Shown here: positions 27,147 through 35,796 of the stretch, one piece after another
Layout of the letters: each line of letters starts with the position of its first letter
Position numbering within the stretch: position 1 is the first letter of the stretch
DNA from: Oribacterium sinus
GTDB taxonomy: Bacteria > Bacillota > Clostridia > Lachnospirales > Lachnospiraceae
Reading direction: 5' to 3'
DNA: 64,000 bases
NCBI RefSeq assembly: GCF_014202695.1
Contig: NZ_JACHHH010000002.1
Coordinates: 186,001 to 250,000 of the forward strand
Notes under the pieces: model-generated
The model's input: only the letters and a program-made list of their open reading frames with translations
What the model was told of the DNA's origin: nothing
Database searches by the model: none
Program-made: the position numbers and the translations under genes

Positions 27147-28265
27147 ATGAAATGGGATAGGAACTGTTCTTTTCAGAAGGATAGGACAGAAATAGAAAAA
27201 ATAGAAAAGAGCAGCTTGGAAAGAGAGGATTGGGGATCCTGCAGCGATTCAGCCCCCTTTTTTCGCCGAGCGTTTTGGGCCTTGCTCCTGATTTTTTCCT
27301 TTTTCTTTTTGACGGCATGTTCCGGTACAGGACATCCCGCCATTATGAAAAGCAAGAGTAATAAGATTGTATTAACTTACGGCTTATTGGCGAACAATGA
27401 TGATTACACTTTGCAGATGACCAAGCGTTTTGCCAAAGAAGTGAAGGAAAAAAGCCGTGGGAGGATAGAGATTAAGATTCTTAGCCCCAAGGACAAGGAT
27501 AACGACCTGGCTTTGTTGGAACGGTTTCGTTCCGGTAATCTGGACATGGTAAGACTGCCCCTACCTTCCGCAAAGAAGCTTTCTGCAAAGCTCTCTCTCA
27601 TGGAGCTTCCCTATCTTTTTGACAGCGAAGAGGAAATGTGGAATGTTTTAGATGGAGACAAGGGTGCTATTTTTCAAGAGGATTTTCAAAGCAAGGGAAT
27701 GGAGCTTTTGGTGTGGCATTGTCTTGGCTTTCGGGATTTTTATACCGTGGAAAAGCCACTGACCTCTGTAGCGGATTTTGACGGATTGATTTTAGGAGTG
27801 GAGGAGGAGTCTCGCATGGGAAGAGCTTTGCAGCTTCTTTTCGGAAAAACCAGAGAGCTTCCGCAAGATAAAATCTATAAGGCGTTGCAAAGCGGAATTG
27901 TGGAGGGCAGTGAAAATACCATAGAGGAATTTGCCCGGCAGGAACACAATCTTTCCGCCAAGTATTTTTTAGAGGATGATCACAGCCCCGTTTTAGATTT
28001 ACAAATTCTTTCTTCCAGAGCAAGAGAGAATCTGTCGGAAGAAGATCTGGCTTTGCTTAGGGATGTGTCTTTTTCCATGGCTTTACAGGAAAGAGCTTAC
28101 GTGAAAAAAATGCGGGTGGAGCTAAGAAATAAATTAAGTAAAAGAGGAGTACTCTTCTCTCATTTTTCCAAAGAAGAGAAAGCCAAGATTGAAGAGCTTT
28201 TAGCACCCCTTTATCAGGAATCCACAGAATCGGATTTTTTGCGAAAGCTGGGAAAAATAGATTAA
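27147..28265 (+). CDS. TRAP transporter solute-binding lipoprotein (DctP family), orphan
   Basis: 372 aa. A hydrophobic segment ending in lipobox FLTAC (Cys at about residue 58) follows an unusually long, charged N-terminal region of about 38 residues; no better internal start is visible. The mature part has the DctP pattern: NNDDYTLQMTKRFAKEVKEKS, GNLDMVRLP, LPYLFDSEEEMW, LGFRDFYTV and QSGIVEGSENTIEEF. These proteins capture organic acids for DctQM-type secondary transporters. No membrane subunits are nearby, so it relies on a distant partner or has another role. GAGGG precedes the ATG. Confidence 0.85.
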   Translation: MKWDRNCSFQKDRTEIEKIEKSSLEREDWGSCSDSAPFFRRAFWALLLIFSFFFLTACSGTGHPAIMKSKSNKIVLTYGLLANNDDYTLQMTKRFAKEVKEKSRGRIEIKILSPKDKDNDLALLERFRSGNLDMVRLPLPSAKKLSAKLSLMELPYLFDSEEEMWNVLDGDKGAIFQEDFQSKGMELLVWHCLGFRDFYTVEKPLTSVADFDGLILGVEEESRMGRALQLLFGKTRELPQDKIYKALQSGIVEGSENTIEEFARQEHNLSAKYFLEDDHSPVLDLQILSSRARENLSEEDLALLRDVSFSMALQERAYVKKMRVELRNKLSKRGVLFSHFSKEEKAKIEELLAPLYQESTESDFLRKLGKID

Positions 28266-28297
28266 ATAAAGAATGATAAGTGTTTAATATAAGAGGA

Positions 28298-28326
28298 TTG
28301 ACAAGTTTCCTCTCCTCTGTCATAAT
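28298..28326 (+). promoter_or_regulatory. Strong sigma-A-type promoter
   Basis: TTGACA at 28298-28303, 17-bp spacer, CATAAT at 28321-28326. The predicted start near 28333 leaves a leader of about 214 nt before the lipoprotein gene. Confidence 0.8.
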
Positions 28327-28332
28327 ACTGCC

Positions 28333-28546
28333 TTGAAAGATAGATGCAACTAACTAAAAGCTTTTTATTATCTATCTAAAGGGCTGCGATGTTAGCGTGA
28401 GCATCAGCCTATTCTCGATAGGAGGGTGCTTTTTGCGTGTTAAACAACTCTCCCTTGGATAAGGGCTAAGATACCTTACGGTACTGTTGTTCTCCTGTGA
28501 GGAATACTACAAAGCGAAGCAGTAATGCGTAGAAGAAAGGGGTATT
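28333..28546 (+). promoter_or_regulatory. Structured 5' leader, unidentified candidate riboregulator
   Basis: The leader contains several hairpins: AGATAGAT with ATCTATCT (about 28336-28380), GGCTGCGATG with CATCAGCC (28382-28409, loop TTAGCGTGAG), and CCTAT with ATAGG next to it. GATGTTAGCGTGAGC resembles the core of the nested-palindrome family (GAGGTTAGCGGGAGC). It ends in GAAAGGGG before the ATG. I cannot assign it to a known riboswitch class by eye. Confidence 0.45.
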
Positions 28547-30040
28547 ATGAGAAAACATTGGATTCTTGGCGCTTCCGCCATCATTTTAGCATCCTCCGTA
28601 ATGGCTTGCGGAAAGAAGCAGGATACTGCCACCACAGCTGCAGGATCGGAGAAGGCTGCGGAAAGCACTGCAGCTCAGGCAGAGAAGTCTGATTATGTCT
28701 TTGTAAAGATGACCGTTCCCTATGCGGACTTTTATTACGGAGAATTAAAGGATATTGCTCCTGAAGAGGGGAAGGATTTGAAGGCACAGCTGGATGTGGA
28801 GGATAAGGTAACAAAGGACGGTTTCCGGGAGACAGGAATGTATGACAGTGCCAGCTCTCCTACTAAGGAAAAGGTGGAGAAGTTCGTGATGGCGGACGGT
28901 GCCGTAGAGGGAGAGGGCTCTGTCTATAAGGGAATTAAGCACGTGAACGTTGCGATTCCGAAGTCCCTCTATGAGGATGCCAAGAAGGCATTGGAGGAGA
29001 AGAAGGAAAGCAAGAATGCTCTTCTTACTTTGATGGGGGCTATTGAAAGTGAAGTCAGCACTGAGCCTAAGGAGTATAAGGTATTAAACTCCGACGGAAC
29101 TCTTTCCAAGACGCAGGGAACTACAAATGAAGCGAAGGACACCGAAGCGGATATTACCACCACTTCCTCCTACGGAAATTATGAAATCGAAGTCAGCGGT
29201 TTGGATATTGACTCTGAAATCGTACAGGCTGCGATTCTGGAAACCAAAGACGGCGCAAAGTACGGCTTAAAGCATGAGGACAATATCTGGGTAAAGCCGG
29301 AGGAGCTGGCATTTTCCGCTGTGGCTTTCGAGGACACCAACCATAAGGCTCAGAAAGAGTTTAAGCGTTTTGAAGATATTCAGGACAAGGACATTGTAAA
29401 GATTACCTACTTCTTAATGGACGAGGATGATGTGGAGGTTCCCGTAAACCTTCATGTGAAGAAGATTGCTCCTGCTGAGTACAAGGTTAGCGGAGATGAG
29501 AAGGTAAGCTACAGTCCGGAAGGCACCAAAGTGAATTATCAGCTTTCCACCGGAGAAGACAGCTACGCTCTTGGCAAGGTTATCAGTAGGAAGAGTGAGG
29601 TAAAGGGAGAGGTTAATACAGACACCGCCGGTGTTTTGGTACTGCCTAAGGAAATGACTCCCGGAAAGTACCAGCTGGTATTCTCTAACGACAAGCTTAC
29701 CGATGTATCCTTTAAGGTACTGGTAGAATCCGGCTTAAAGGCAGAGGACTTCCATTTTGAAAATAACAAGTTAAGCCTTGCGGAAAACGCAGATCAGCTG
29801 ACTATCGCAAACTACATTGCTTCTACGAGCTCCGCAACCATCGGAGAGCAGGAGTTTAAGGGCGGTTCCGGAAGAAGATTCGGAAAGAACATTTTCAATG
29901 AAGACGGTAGCGTAAATACTGAGGCGAGCTACAAGAAGGACGGTCAGGAAGTAAAGTACTTTGACGGCCCCGGAACCTATCCTGTAACCATCAAGGCTGA
30001 CGGATATCCTGAAGTGAAATTCGAGGTAGTCGTACAATGA
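28547..30040 (+). CDS. Tp47 domain C-like lipoprotein
   Basis: 497 aa. Signal peptide with lipobox VMAC (Cys at about residue 21) and a Ser/Ala/Thr linker, so a membrane-anchored extracellular protein. The mature part has repeated beta-rich segments such as YGNYEIEVSGLD, SYSPEGTKVNYQLSTGEDSY and PGTYPVTIKADGYPEVKFEV; this fits proteins annotated as Tp47 (Treponema lipoprotein) domain C-containing. It overlaps the downstream FMN-binding membrane protein by ATGA, so both are made together. Binding of iron, haem or electron-transfer partners is inference from that pairing only. Confidence 0.62.
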   Translation: MRKHWILGASAIILASSVMACGKKQDTATTAAGSEKAAESTAAQAEKSDYVFVKMTVPYADFYYGELKDIAPEEGKDLKAQLDVEDKVTKDGFRETGMYDSASSPTKEKVEKFVMADGAVEGEGSVYKGIKHVNVAIPKSLYEDAKKALEEKKESKNALLTLMGAIESEVSTEPKEYKVLNSDGTLSKTQGTTNEAKDTEADITTTSSYGNYEIEVSGLDIDSEIVQAAILETKDGAKYGLKHEDNIWVKPEELAFSAVAFEDTNHKAQKEFKRFEDIQDKDIVKITYFLMDEDDVEVPVNLHVKKIAPAEYKVSGDEKVSYSPEGTKVNYQLSTGEDSYALGKVISRKSEVKGEVNTDTAGVLVLPKEMTPGKYQLVFSNDKLTDVSFKVLVESGLKAEDFHFENNKLSLAENADQLTIANYIASTSSATIGEQEFKGGSGRRFGKNIFNEDGSVNTEASYKKDGQEVKYFDGPGTYPVTIKADGYPEVKFEVVVQ

Positions 30041-31308
30041 TTGTGATTCTTGCTTTAATATGCAGTTTAGCATTTTTCCATTTCTTTGGAAAAGCATTAA
30101 AGAAGAAGCCGGCAGTATTGTATGGGATTTGTATCCTCCTTTCCTTGGTAAGTATTTTTTATCCAAGGGAGGGAGGACTTCCCTTTTTGGACTTCTTTTT
30201 TAAGAAAATCATGCAAAGGGGTGTACTGGCAGGCTCTCTCTTTATCTGGGTGATGCTGGCACCGGTGCTTCCCAAGAGCTTTTCCGGAAGAAAGACCATC
30301 TATCTTCTTCGAGGGGAAATGGCTATTTGCGCCTCTTTGATTACTTTGGCCCATAATCTGGCCTTTGGCGGAAAATACTTTGGTGCCTTATTCCTTGGAC
30401 AGGGGCATATCAGCCTGATGGAACTTCATGCAGCCATTGTGTCCTGTCTGATGATTCTCTTATTAATTCCCCTGACCGTCACTTCCTTTCAGGCTGTTCG
30501 GCGGAAAATGCAGGGAAAGACCTGGAAAAAATTACAAAACTGGTCCTATCTTTTTTACCTGCTTTTGTATTTACACATTTTCTTTATTTATCAAGGGGCG
30601 CTGATTCGGGGAAAGGGAGACTATTTCTTTACCCTGATGATTTACAGCTTCATTTTTGGATTCTACGGATTCTTACGGATTAGGCAGTATAGAATACAAA
30701 AGGAAGGCAAGGAGAAAAAGACATTTCCTTTGCTTCGTATTGGGGGGATTTTGCCCATTGTTTGTATTTTTCTAAGCGGCTTTTACAGTGCCGGGAAATA
30801 TCGCGCCGCACTGGAGGCAAATGTAGATAAAATCAGAGCACAGGAAAGCGTAGCGGAAAGTAAGGAAAGTGCGGACAATGCAGCGGAAAATAAAGGAAGT
30901 GTGGAAAGCATCGGAAACGGGGAGGAGAAAAGTGATTCTTCTGAAAAGGCATTAGAAGCTAGCGGAGATAAAGCCTCTACGAATTCTTCGGATGCTTCCT
31001 CCGATTCCCAAGCTGCTGATGAGGATAGCATATCCGGAGCTTATAAAGACGGAGAATGCTTTGGAAAGGCTTCCGCCTACAATGGCAATGTGGAAGTGAA
31101 GGTCACCATTTCCGGGGGAAAGATTACTGCCATCGACATTGTGAAAACCAAGGACGATGAAGAATATTTCTTTGACGCACAGAAGAAGGTGATTCCGGAA
31201 ATTCTGGAAAAGCAGAGTACTGACGTGGATGCGGTGGCAGGAGCCACCACCAGTAGCGAGGGCATTTGCCATGCGGTGGAGAAGGCCTTGGAGGAAGCAA
31301 AGAAGTAG
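30037..31308 (+). CDS. Ferric-reductase-like membrane protein with C-terminal FMN-binding domain
   Basis: 423 aa. Six or seven membrane helices fill residues 1-255, with histidines in ITLAHNLAF, LMELHAAIV and LYLHIFFIY that could hold haem as in YedZ/MsrQ-like ferric reductase domains. A Ser/Glu/Ala-rich extracellular linker (about 265-330) leads to an FMN-binding domain with AGATT at residues 401-405, the motif whose last Thr receives covalent FMN by ApbE-type enzymes. Probably carries electrons across the membrane to the flavin and perhaps to the Tp47-like lipoprotein encoded just upstream. Confidence 0.75.
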   Translation: MIVILALICSLAFFHFFGKALKKKPAVLYGICILLSLVSIFYPREGGLPFLDFFFKKIMQRGVLAGSLFIWVMLAPVLPKSFSGRKTIYLLRGEMAICASLITLAHNLAFGGKYFGALFLGQGHISLMELHAAIVSCLMILLLIPLTVTSFQAVRRKMQGKTWKKLQNWSYLFYLLLYLHIFFIYQGALIRGKGDYFFTLMIYSFIFGFYGFLRIRQYRIQKEGKEKKTFPLLRIGGILPIVCIFLSGFYSAGKYRAALEANVDKIRAQESVAESKESADNAAENKGSVESIGNGEEKSDSSEKALEASGDKASTNSSDASSDSQAADEDSISGAYKDGECFGKASAYNGNVEVKVTISGGKITAIDIVKTKDDEEYFFDAQKKVIPEILEKQSTDVDAVAGATTSSEGICHAVEKALEEAKK

Positions 31309-31330
31309 TCAAAAAGTCTTCTTGTAAATC

Positions 31331-31358
31331 TTGTAAAAACAGCATTTTCTTATATAAT
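31331..31358 (+). promoter_or_regulatory. Promoter upstream of lipoprotein A, directly before a hairpin
   Basis: TTGTAA 31331-31336 and TATAAT 31353-31358, spacer 16. A near-identical arrangement precedes the next lipoprotein gene at 32670. Confidence 0.65.
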
Positions 31359-31359
31359 G

Positions 31360-31405
31360 AGTTCTGTATTCATTCTTAAAAATAGAAGAATACAGAACTT
31401 TTTTA
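31360..31405 (+). terminator. Hairpin plus T-run overlapping the predicted start of transcription
   Basis: GTTCTGTATTC pairs with GAATACAGAAC (about 31361-31371 and 31388-31398), followed by TTTTTT. It can terminate the FMN-protein transcript; a transcript starting from the overlapping promoter would carry only part of the left arm. Confidence 0.8.
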
Positions 31406-31410
31406 TTCTT

Positions 31411-31486
31411 AACAAGTGGCGCAGGCGAAGCCTGAGACGTCTTGTTCATAACGAGATATCCCTCGCAGAGCGTGCGATATCTCGTT
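31411..31486. repeat. Two adjacent hairpins in the lipoprotein A leader
   Basis: AACAAG (31411) pairs with CTTGTT (31441), enclosing CAGGCGAAGCCTG. AACGAGATATC (31450-31460) pairs perfectly with GATATCTCGTT (31476-31486), enclosing CCTCGCAGAGCGTGC. Structured leader or remnant of the palindrome family; role unknown. Confidence 0.6.
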
Positions 31487-31585
31487 GAATGTCTTTTGCG
31501 GAGCATGTGTTTTCTAATATTTTCCAAAGGGAAGCTTAGGAGAGTGCTACGCCGCTGTAGAGGATGCCTTTTTGGGGGAACATAT

Positions 31586-32632
31586 ATGAAAAAAGCTATG
31601 CTTTGTATCAGTATCTTGACTATAATTTTCAGTCTTTCTGCCTGCGATGATATTAAGATGGTACAAAATTCTTTTCAGAAAGAGAAGACAAGAAACACAG
31701 AGCAGTTGGGAGACCAACCTATGGATGTATTTAAAAAGGGAGATCTTAAAATGGAATATGGAGAGTACAATACCTATATGTACTTCAGTAATTTTCTGGC
31801 TGCTCGTTATCACTACATTTCAGTATTTTATTTTCAGGGAGTTCGTAATGAACCGGAGTTTCATTTGGTGGAGGGGGAGGAGTATCTTAAGGAAGGCTTT
31901 ACCCCGGAAGAGTTTGACTTTATCCGACATGTTATGAAAATAGCGAATGGAGGGACGCATTTCCCTGAGGTGGATAAGCCGGTGAAAACCCTGGCTCCTT
32001 TAATCTTAAAGACTATGGAAATTTATAACGAGGCAGCAGCTTATGGACAGGCGGAGACCTATAAAAAGGATCACTATGAAGGGGCAAAGGAAATTCACAG
32101 CCGTCTTTTCCCTTTGATAGAGAGTTCTAAAGCTCCATTGTCGGAATATAAGCGGGCTATTGATGAGCTTTCTTCAAAAAAAATGGAAGAGGAAATCCAG
32201 ACAATGAAAGAACGGGGCTACATTATCCGTTATAACATGTTAAAGCTATTCTCTCTACGAGATCAAATTATGCATGAAATAAAAAATCAGAATCTTGTCC
32301 AGGAAGAGATGATGAAGCTGGATTTATCTAAAATTCGTCCTGCCTATGAGGAATTTCTGGCTACCCTATCGGATTTCGAAAAAATGATAGGAAACCGGAA
32401 AGCAATTGATGCGGAATTGTTTACTGACCCCAGCATTTTTGAAGATTTGTCGGAATTTGTCAATGATTCCAAAGAGTTTGCAAAACAGATTCAGGAAATG
32501 ATTCGTAGGATAGATGAAAATGAGCCATTTACAGAGAAGGAATATGGGCAGACAAATGTAGATGGCAGCTTTTTAAAGATAGATTTGGCATATATAAAAA
32601 TGGTTCAAAGCTACAGCAAAATCATAAGCTAA
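31586..32632 (+). CDS. DUF3829-like lipoprotein A
   Basis: 348 aa. Lipoprotein signal KKAMLCISILTIIFSLSAC (Cys at about residue 20). The mature part is alpha-helical and resembles DUF3829-type lipoproteins: EYNTYMYFSNFLAAR, YNEAAAYGQAETYKKDHYEGAKEIHSRLFPLIES and KIRPAYEEFLATL. Start chosen at 31586, with GGGGG upstream and an immediate signal peptide; the frame is open further up but that part reads as hairpin DNA. It is a paralog of the next gene. Function unknown. Confidence 0.75.
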   Translation: MKKAMLCISILTIIFSLSACDDIKMVQNSFQKEKTRNTEQLGDQPMDVFKKGDLKMEYGEYNTYMYFSNFLAARYHYISVFYFQGVRNEPEFHLVEGEEYLKEGFTPEEFDFIRHVMKIANGGTHFPEVDKPVKTLAPLILKTMEIYNEAAAYGQAETYKKDHYEGAKEIHSRLFPLIESSKAPLSEYKRAIDELSSKKMEEEIQTMKERGYIIRYNMLKLFSLRDQIMHEIKNQNLVQEEMMKLDLSKIRPAYEEFLATLSDFEKMIGNRKAIDAELFTDPSIFEDLSEFVNDSKEFAKQIQEMIRRIDENEPFTEKEYGQTNVDGSFLKIDLAYIKMVQSYSKIIS

Positions 32633-32669
32633 ATAAAGCTTTTGTTTTTTGTGAAATCTTTTCTATTTC

Positions 32670-32697
32670 TTGTAAAAAATTTAAATTTTTGTATAAT
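32670..32697 (+). promoter_or_regulatory. Promoter upstream of lipoprotein B, twin of the one at 31331
   Basis: TTGTAA 32670-32675 and TATAAT 32692-32697, spacer 16 bp, the same boxes and spacing as upstream of lipoprotein A. Confidence 0.65.
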
Positions 32698-32698
32698 T

Positions 32699-32745
32699 AG
32701 TTCTGTATCTTCTCTTAAAATAAAGGAAGATACAGAACTTTTTTT
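32699..32745 (+). terminator. Terminator-like hairpin between promoter and lipoprotein B
   Basis: Perfect 14-bp stem (32699-32712 with 32726-32739), 13-nt loop, then a T-run to 32745. It terminates the upstream gene but overlaps the predicted +1 of the downstream gene, whose ATG is only 17 bp further. Confidence 0.85.
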
Positions 32746-32761
32746 GATGAGGAGAAAATGT

Positions 32762-33835
32762 ATGAAAAAAATCGTTTTAGGACTTGGCGCAATTGCCTTA
32801 GCCCTCAGTCTTTCCGCCTGTGAAGACTTAAAGATGGCGCAGAACGCTATTAAGCAGGAAAAAAGCGGAGAGAGCGGCGGGGACAGCAGTGAATCCGGGG
32901 ATAACCCCTTGGATGCTTTGAAAAAGAACCTTTCCGCGGATTCCGGGGAAAGCGACGATGAGCTGACACAATACAACAATTACGTGGATTTCAGCAATTT
33001 CCTAACCGGTAATTTTGAAGATAATATCGGCAGATATTTTGAGGGAGTAGAGCCGGAGACAGAGTTCAAGGTAATAGAAGGCGGACATTATACTACGGTC
33101 AGCTTTAGCGATTATGACATGGAGCAAGTACAGAGCTATCTGGATCAGGCCAATGCCGGAACCAATTTCCCCGACTTGGATGAGCAGGTAAAAACTTTGG
33201 CTCCTATTGTCTTGGAAACCATGAAGGTTTATAACGAGGCGGCCAGCTATGGAGATTTGCAGGCCTATAAGGATGATCAGTATGCCAAGGCCCAGGAAAT
33301 TCATAGCAGACTTTTCCCCTTGGTACAAAGCTATATCGATCCGGCAGATACTTATACTGCAGCCATTCACAGCCTTTCTGTGGAAAGACAGCAAGAAGAA
33401 ATGCAGAGAATGAAGGACAACGGCTTAACGATTCGCTATGATATGCTGAGAATCATGGATCTGAAAAATCAAATTATTGATGCCTTTTCTGAGCAGCCCA
33501 ATGTAGCGGAAGCCAATATTGCCGACCTTGATTTGACAAAGATACGTCCTGCGTATGACGAGCTGGCTACCCTGCTTTTGGAATTTGTGCCTCTTTCCAA
33601 GGATAAAGATGCTGCGGAGAAGGAAGGCTTTGATAACAACTATTATGTTACTACCTTTGCAGATGCTGCCGGAGATTTTAAGAAGCAGCTTCAGGAGATG
33701 ATTGACCGGAAAGAAAGCGGAAAAGGATTTTCCGAGAATGAATTGCAAATTTTATGGGCTACCGATGGAAGCTTCCAGAAAATCAGTGAGGCCGCTTCCC
33801 AGATGACGGAAACCTATAACAGAGCAGTCGGTTAA
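32762..33835 (+). CDS. DUF3829-like lipoprotein B (paralog)
   Basis: 357 aa. Signal peptide KKIVLGLGAIALALSLSAC with Cys at residue 20 and a Ser/Gly/Asp linker. The helical body mirrors lipoprotein A: QYNNYVDFSNFLTGN, YNEAASYGDLQAYKDDQYAKAQEIHSRLFPL, KIRPAYDELATLL. GAGGAG precedes the ATG at 32762; I reject the upstream frame extension. Tandem duplication with conserved promoter and hairpin suggests that the regulation was duplicated with the gene. Function unknown. Confidence 0.78.
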   Translation: MKKIVLGLGAIALALSLSACEDLKMAQNAIKQEKSGESGGDSSESGDNPLDALKKNLSADSGESDDELTQYNNYVDFSNFLTGNFEDNIGRYFEGVEPETEFKVIEGGHYTTVSFSDYDMEQVQSYLDQANAGTNFPDLDEQVKTLAPIVLETMKVYNEAASYGDLQAYKDDQYAKAQEIHSRLFPLVQSYIDPADTYTAAIHSLSVERQQEEMQRMKDNGLTIRYDMLRIMDLKNQIIDAFSEQPNVAEANIADLDLTKIRPAYDELATLLLEFVPLSKDKDAAEKEGFDNNYYVTTFADAAGDFKKQLQEMIDRKESGKGFSENELQILWATDGSFQKISEAASQMTETYNRAVG

Positions 33836-33902
33836 AGATTCCTAAAGATATCAGTTCAATAAATTTATAAAAACGTCGCTTAAATAAATTTATAAAAAGA
33901 CC

Positions 33903-33931
33903 TTGACGAGAAAAGTCAAGTTGTGTTAAAT
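33903..33931 (+). promoter_or_regulatory. Promoter of the trp T-box leader
   Basis: TTGACG 33903-33908, 17-bp spacer, TTAAAT 33926-33931. The T-box leader begins right after it. Confidence 0.55.
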
Positions 33932-33944
33932 ATTAGAACTATAA

Positions 33945-34208
33945 AACCGTTGAGGTGGAGATAACGTTAAGTATGAGCTCACAGAGAGTCCGGGAAGGTG
34001 AGAGCCGGGCAGAACACAGCTTAGCAAATGGACCACTGAGGGCATGGTCAAAGGAGCAATCCGAGTATTCCATGACGCGTAGGAATGCGTTAGTTTCCGG
34101 AGGTATGTTAGTACCTTGCTAAGAGCACGAGTGAATCGTGAACTAGGGTGGCACCGCGAACTTTAATTTTCGTCCCTAGCAGAATTTTTATTCTGCTGGG
34201 GTTTTTTT
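33945..34208 (+). ncRNA. T-box riboswitch, tryptophan-specific
   Basis: The T-box sequence AGGGTGGCACCGCG is at 34145-34158. Upstream lies a long stem I with GAGAGTCCGGG...AGCCGGGC, and the codon TGG at 34029-34031 in a purine-rich loop is the likely specifier, fitting tRNA-Trp and the trp genes that follow. A terminator (CCCTAGCAGAAT with ATTCTGCTGGGG, 34174-34201) and T-run complete it. Uncharged tRNA-Trp should stabilise the antiterminator and turn the operon on. Confidence 0.95.
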
Positions 34209-34332
34209 ATTTTCAAAAATGGATTTTGGAAATGCTAAAGACAGAGTTTAAGTGAAAGCCAAAAGTATGTCAAAGCGTTTATTTCTAAAATGAAGAAGCC
34301 AATCCCATGCAGAGCGTAGAGAAAGGAAGAAA

Positions 34333-35796
34333 ATGATGATTAGACCAAGTCTTGTGGAAATGGAAGCCTACCGGAAGGATGAAAGCCTTCGCCTGCTTCC
34401 CGTCATGAAGGAGATTTTTTCAGATTTCATTACTCCCATTACCGCATTGTCCATTTTGAAAAATATTTCGCAAAATGTCTTTTTACTGGAGTCCATGGAG
34501 GATAGAGAAAAATGGGGGAGATATACCTTTCTGGGCTATGATCCGAAGCAAAGCATTTCCTGTAAAAACGGAATCGTAGAAAGCTCCGGCTTAAAGCTTC
34601 CCACCAAGGATCCCAAGGCTCTAATCCGGCAAATCCTTCAAGAGCACAAGGCTCCCAAGGTACCCGGGGCTCCTTCCTTTACCGGAGGACTGGTTGGATA
34701 CTTCGCTTATGACTTTATCCAGTATGAGGAGAACAGCCTTCATTTTTCCGGAAAGGATGAGGAGGACTTCCAGGATTTGGACCTGATGCTCTTTGACAAG
34801 ATAATCTGTTTTGACCACTTCCTGCAAAAGATTTTCCTGATTGTGAATATGTCCCTTTCCGAGGGCGAGGCGGGCTATAAGAGAGCGGTTTTGGAATTGG
34901 AAAATATGCACAGACTCTTAAAAAGCGGGGAGCAGAAGAAGGAAGAGCCCGGCAGATGCCTAAGCGACTTCCGCCTCCTCCACAGCAAGGAAGAATATAT
35001 GCAAATGGTGAAGAAGGCAAAGAGACATTTGAAGGATGGAGACATTTTCCAAATCGTCCTCTCCAACAGGCTGGAAGCGGACTATGAGGGAAGTCTTTTG
35101 GAAAGCTATAGGCACCTTCGTTGCTTAAATCCCTCCCCCTACCTTTTCTACTTTTCCAGTAAGGACTTGGAGCTGGCAGGAGCAAGCCCGGAAACTCTGG
35201 TGAAGCTTGAGGAGGGCGTTTTACAGACCTTCCCTCTGGCAGGAACCAGAAAGAGGGGAGTAACAGAGGAAGAGGATAAGCGAATCGCCATGGAGCTTTT
35301 GCAGGATGAAAAGGAAGTTTCCGAGCACGATATGCTGGTAGATTTAGGCAGAAACGATATCGGGAAAATCGCCAAGGTAGGCACCGTGAAGGTGGAAAAG
35401 TACCACGAGATTCAGCGCTATTCCCATGTGATGCATATCGGCTCCACGGTAATGGGAGAGCTTAAGGAAGGTTATGACGCGCTGGACTGCGTTTCCGCTG
35501 TGCTTCCTGCCGGAACCCTAAGCGGAGCACCGAAGATTCGGGCCATGCAGCTGATTGACGATATAGAGCAAAACCGCCGGGGTATTTATGGTGGGGGAAT
35601 CGGATACATTGATTTCAACGGAAATCTGGACCTCTGTATTGCGATCCGCTTTGCCTATAAGAAAAACGGAAAGGTGGGGATTCGCTCCGGAGCCGGCATC
35701 GTGGTGGACTCCTCCGAGGAAAAGGAATTTGAGGAGTGTAAGAATAAGGCCCAGGCCATGGTGGAAGCCATTCGAAGAGGGGAGGAGGCAGAATGA
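34333..35796 (+). CDS. trpE: Anthranilate synthase component I
   Basis: 487 aa chorismate-utilising enzyme that makes anthranilate with glutamine-derived ammonia. Family motifs include FTGGLVGYFAYD, the SPE/PETLVKLE region, FPLAGTRKRG and DMLVDLGRNDIGKIA, plus GTLSGAPKIRAM near the end. First gene of the operon, directly under the T-box. Two consecutive ATG codons (34333, 34336) follow GGAAG. It overlaps trpG by ATGA, which couples synthesis of the two subunits. Confidence 0.97.
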   Translation: MMIRPSLVEMEAYRKDESLRLLPVMKEIFSDFITPITALSILKNISQNVFLLESMEDREKWGRYTFLGYDPKQSISCKNGIVESSGLKLPTKDPKALIRQILQEHKAPKVPGAPSFTGGLVGYFAYDFIQYEENSLHFSGKDEEDFQDLDLMLFDKIICFDHFLQKIFLIVNMSLSEGEAGYKRAVLELENMHRLLKSGEQKKEEPGRCLSDFRLLHSKEEYMQMVKKAKRHLKDGDIFQIVLSNRLEADYEGSLLESYRHLRCLNPSPYLFYFSSKDLELAGASPETLVKLEEGVLQTFPLAGTRKRGVTEEEDKRIAMELLQDEKEVSEHDMLVDLGRNDIGKIAKVGTVKVEKYHEIQRYSHVMHIGSTVMGELKEGYDALDCVSAVLPAGTLSGAPKIRAMQLIDDIEQNRRGIYGGGIGYIDFNGNLDLCIAIRFAYKKNGKVGIRSGAGIVVDSSEEKEFEECKNKAQAMVEAIRRGEEAE

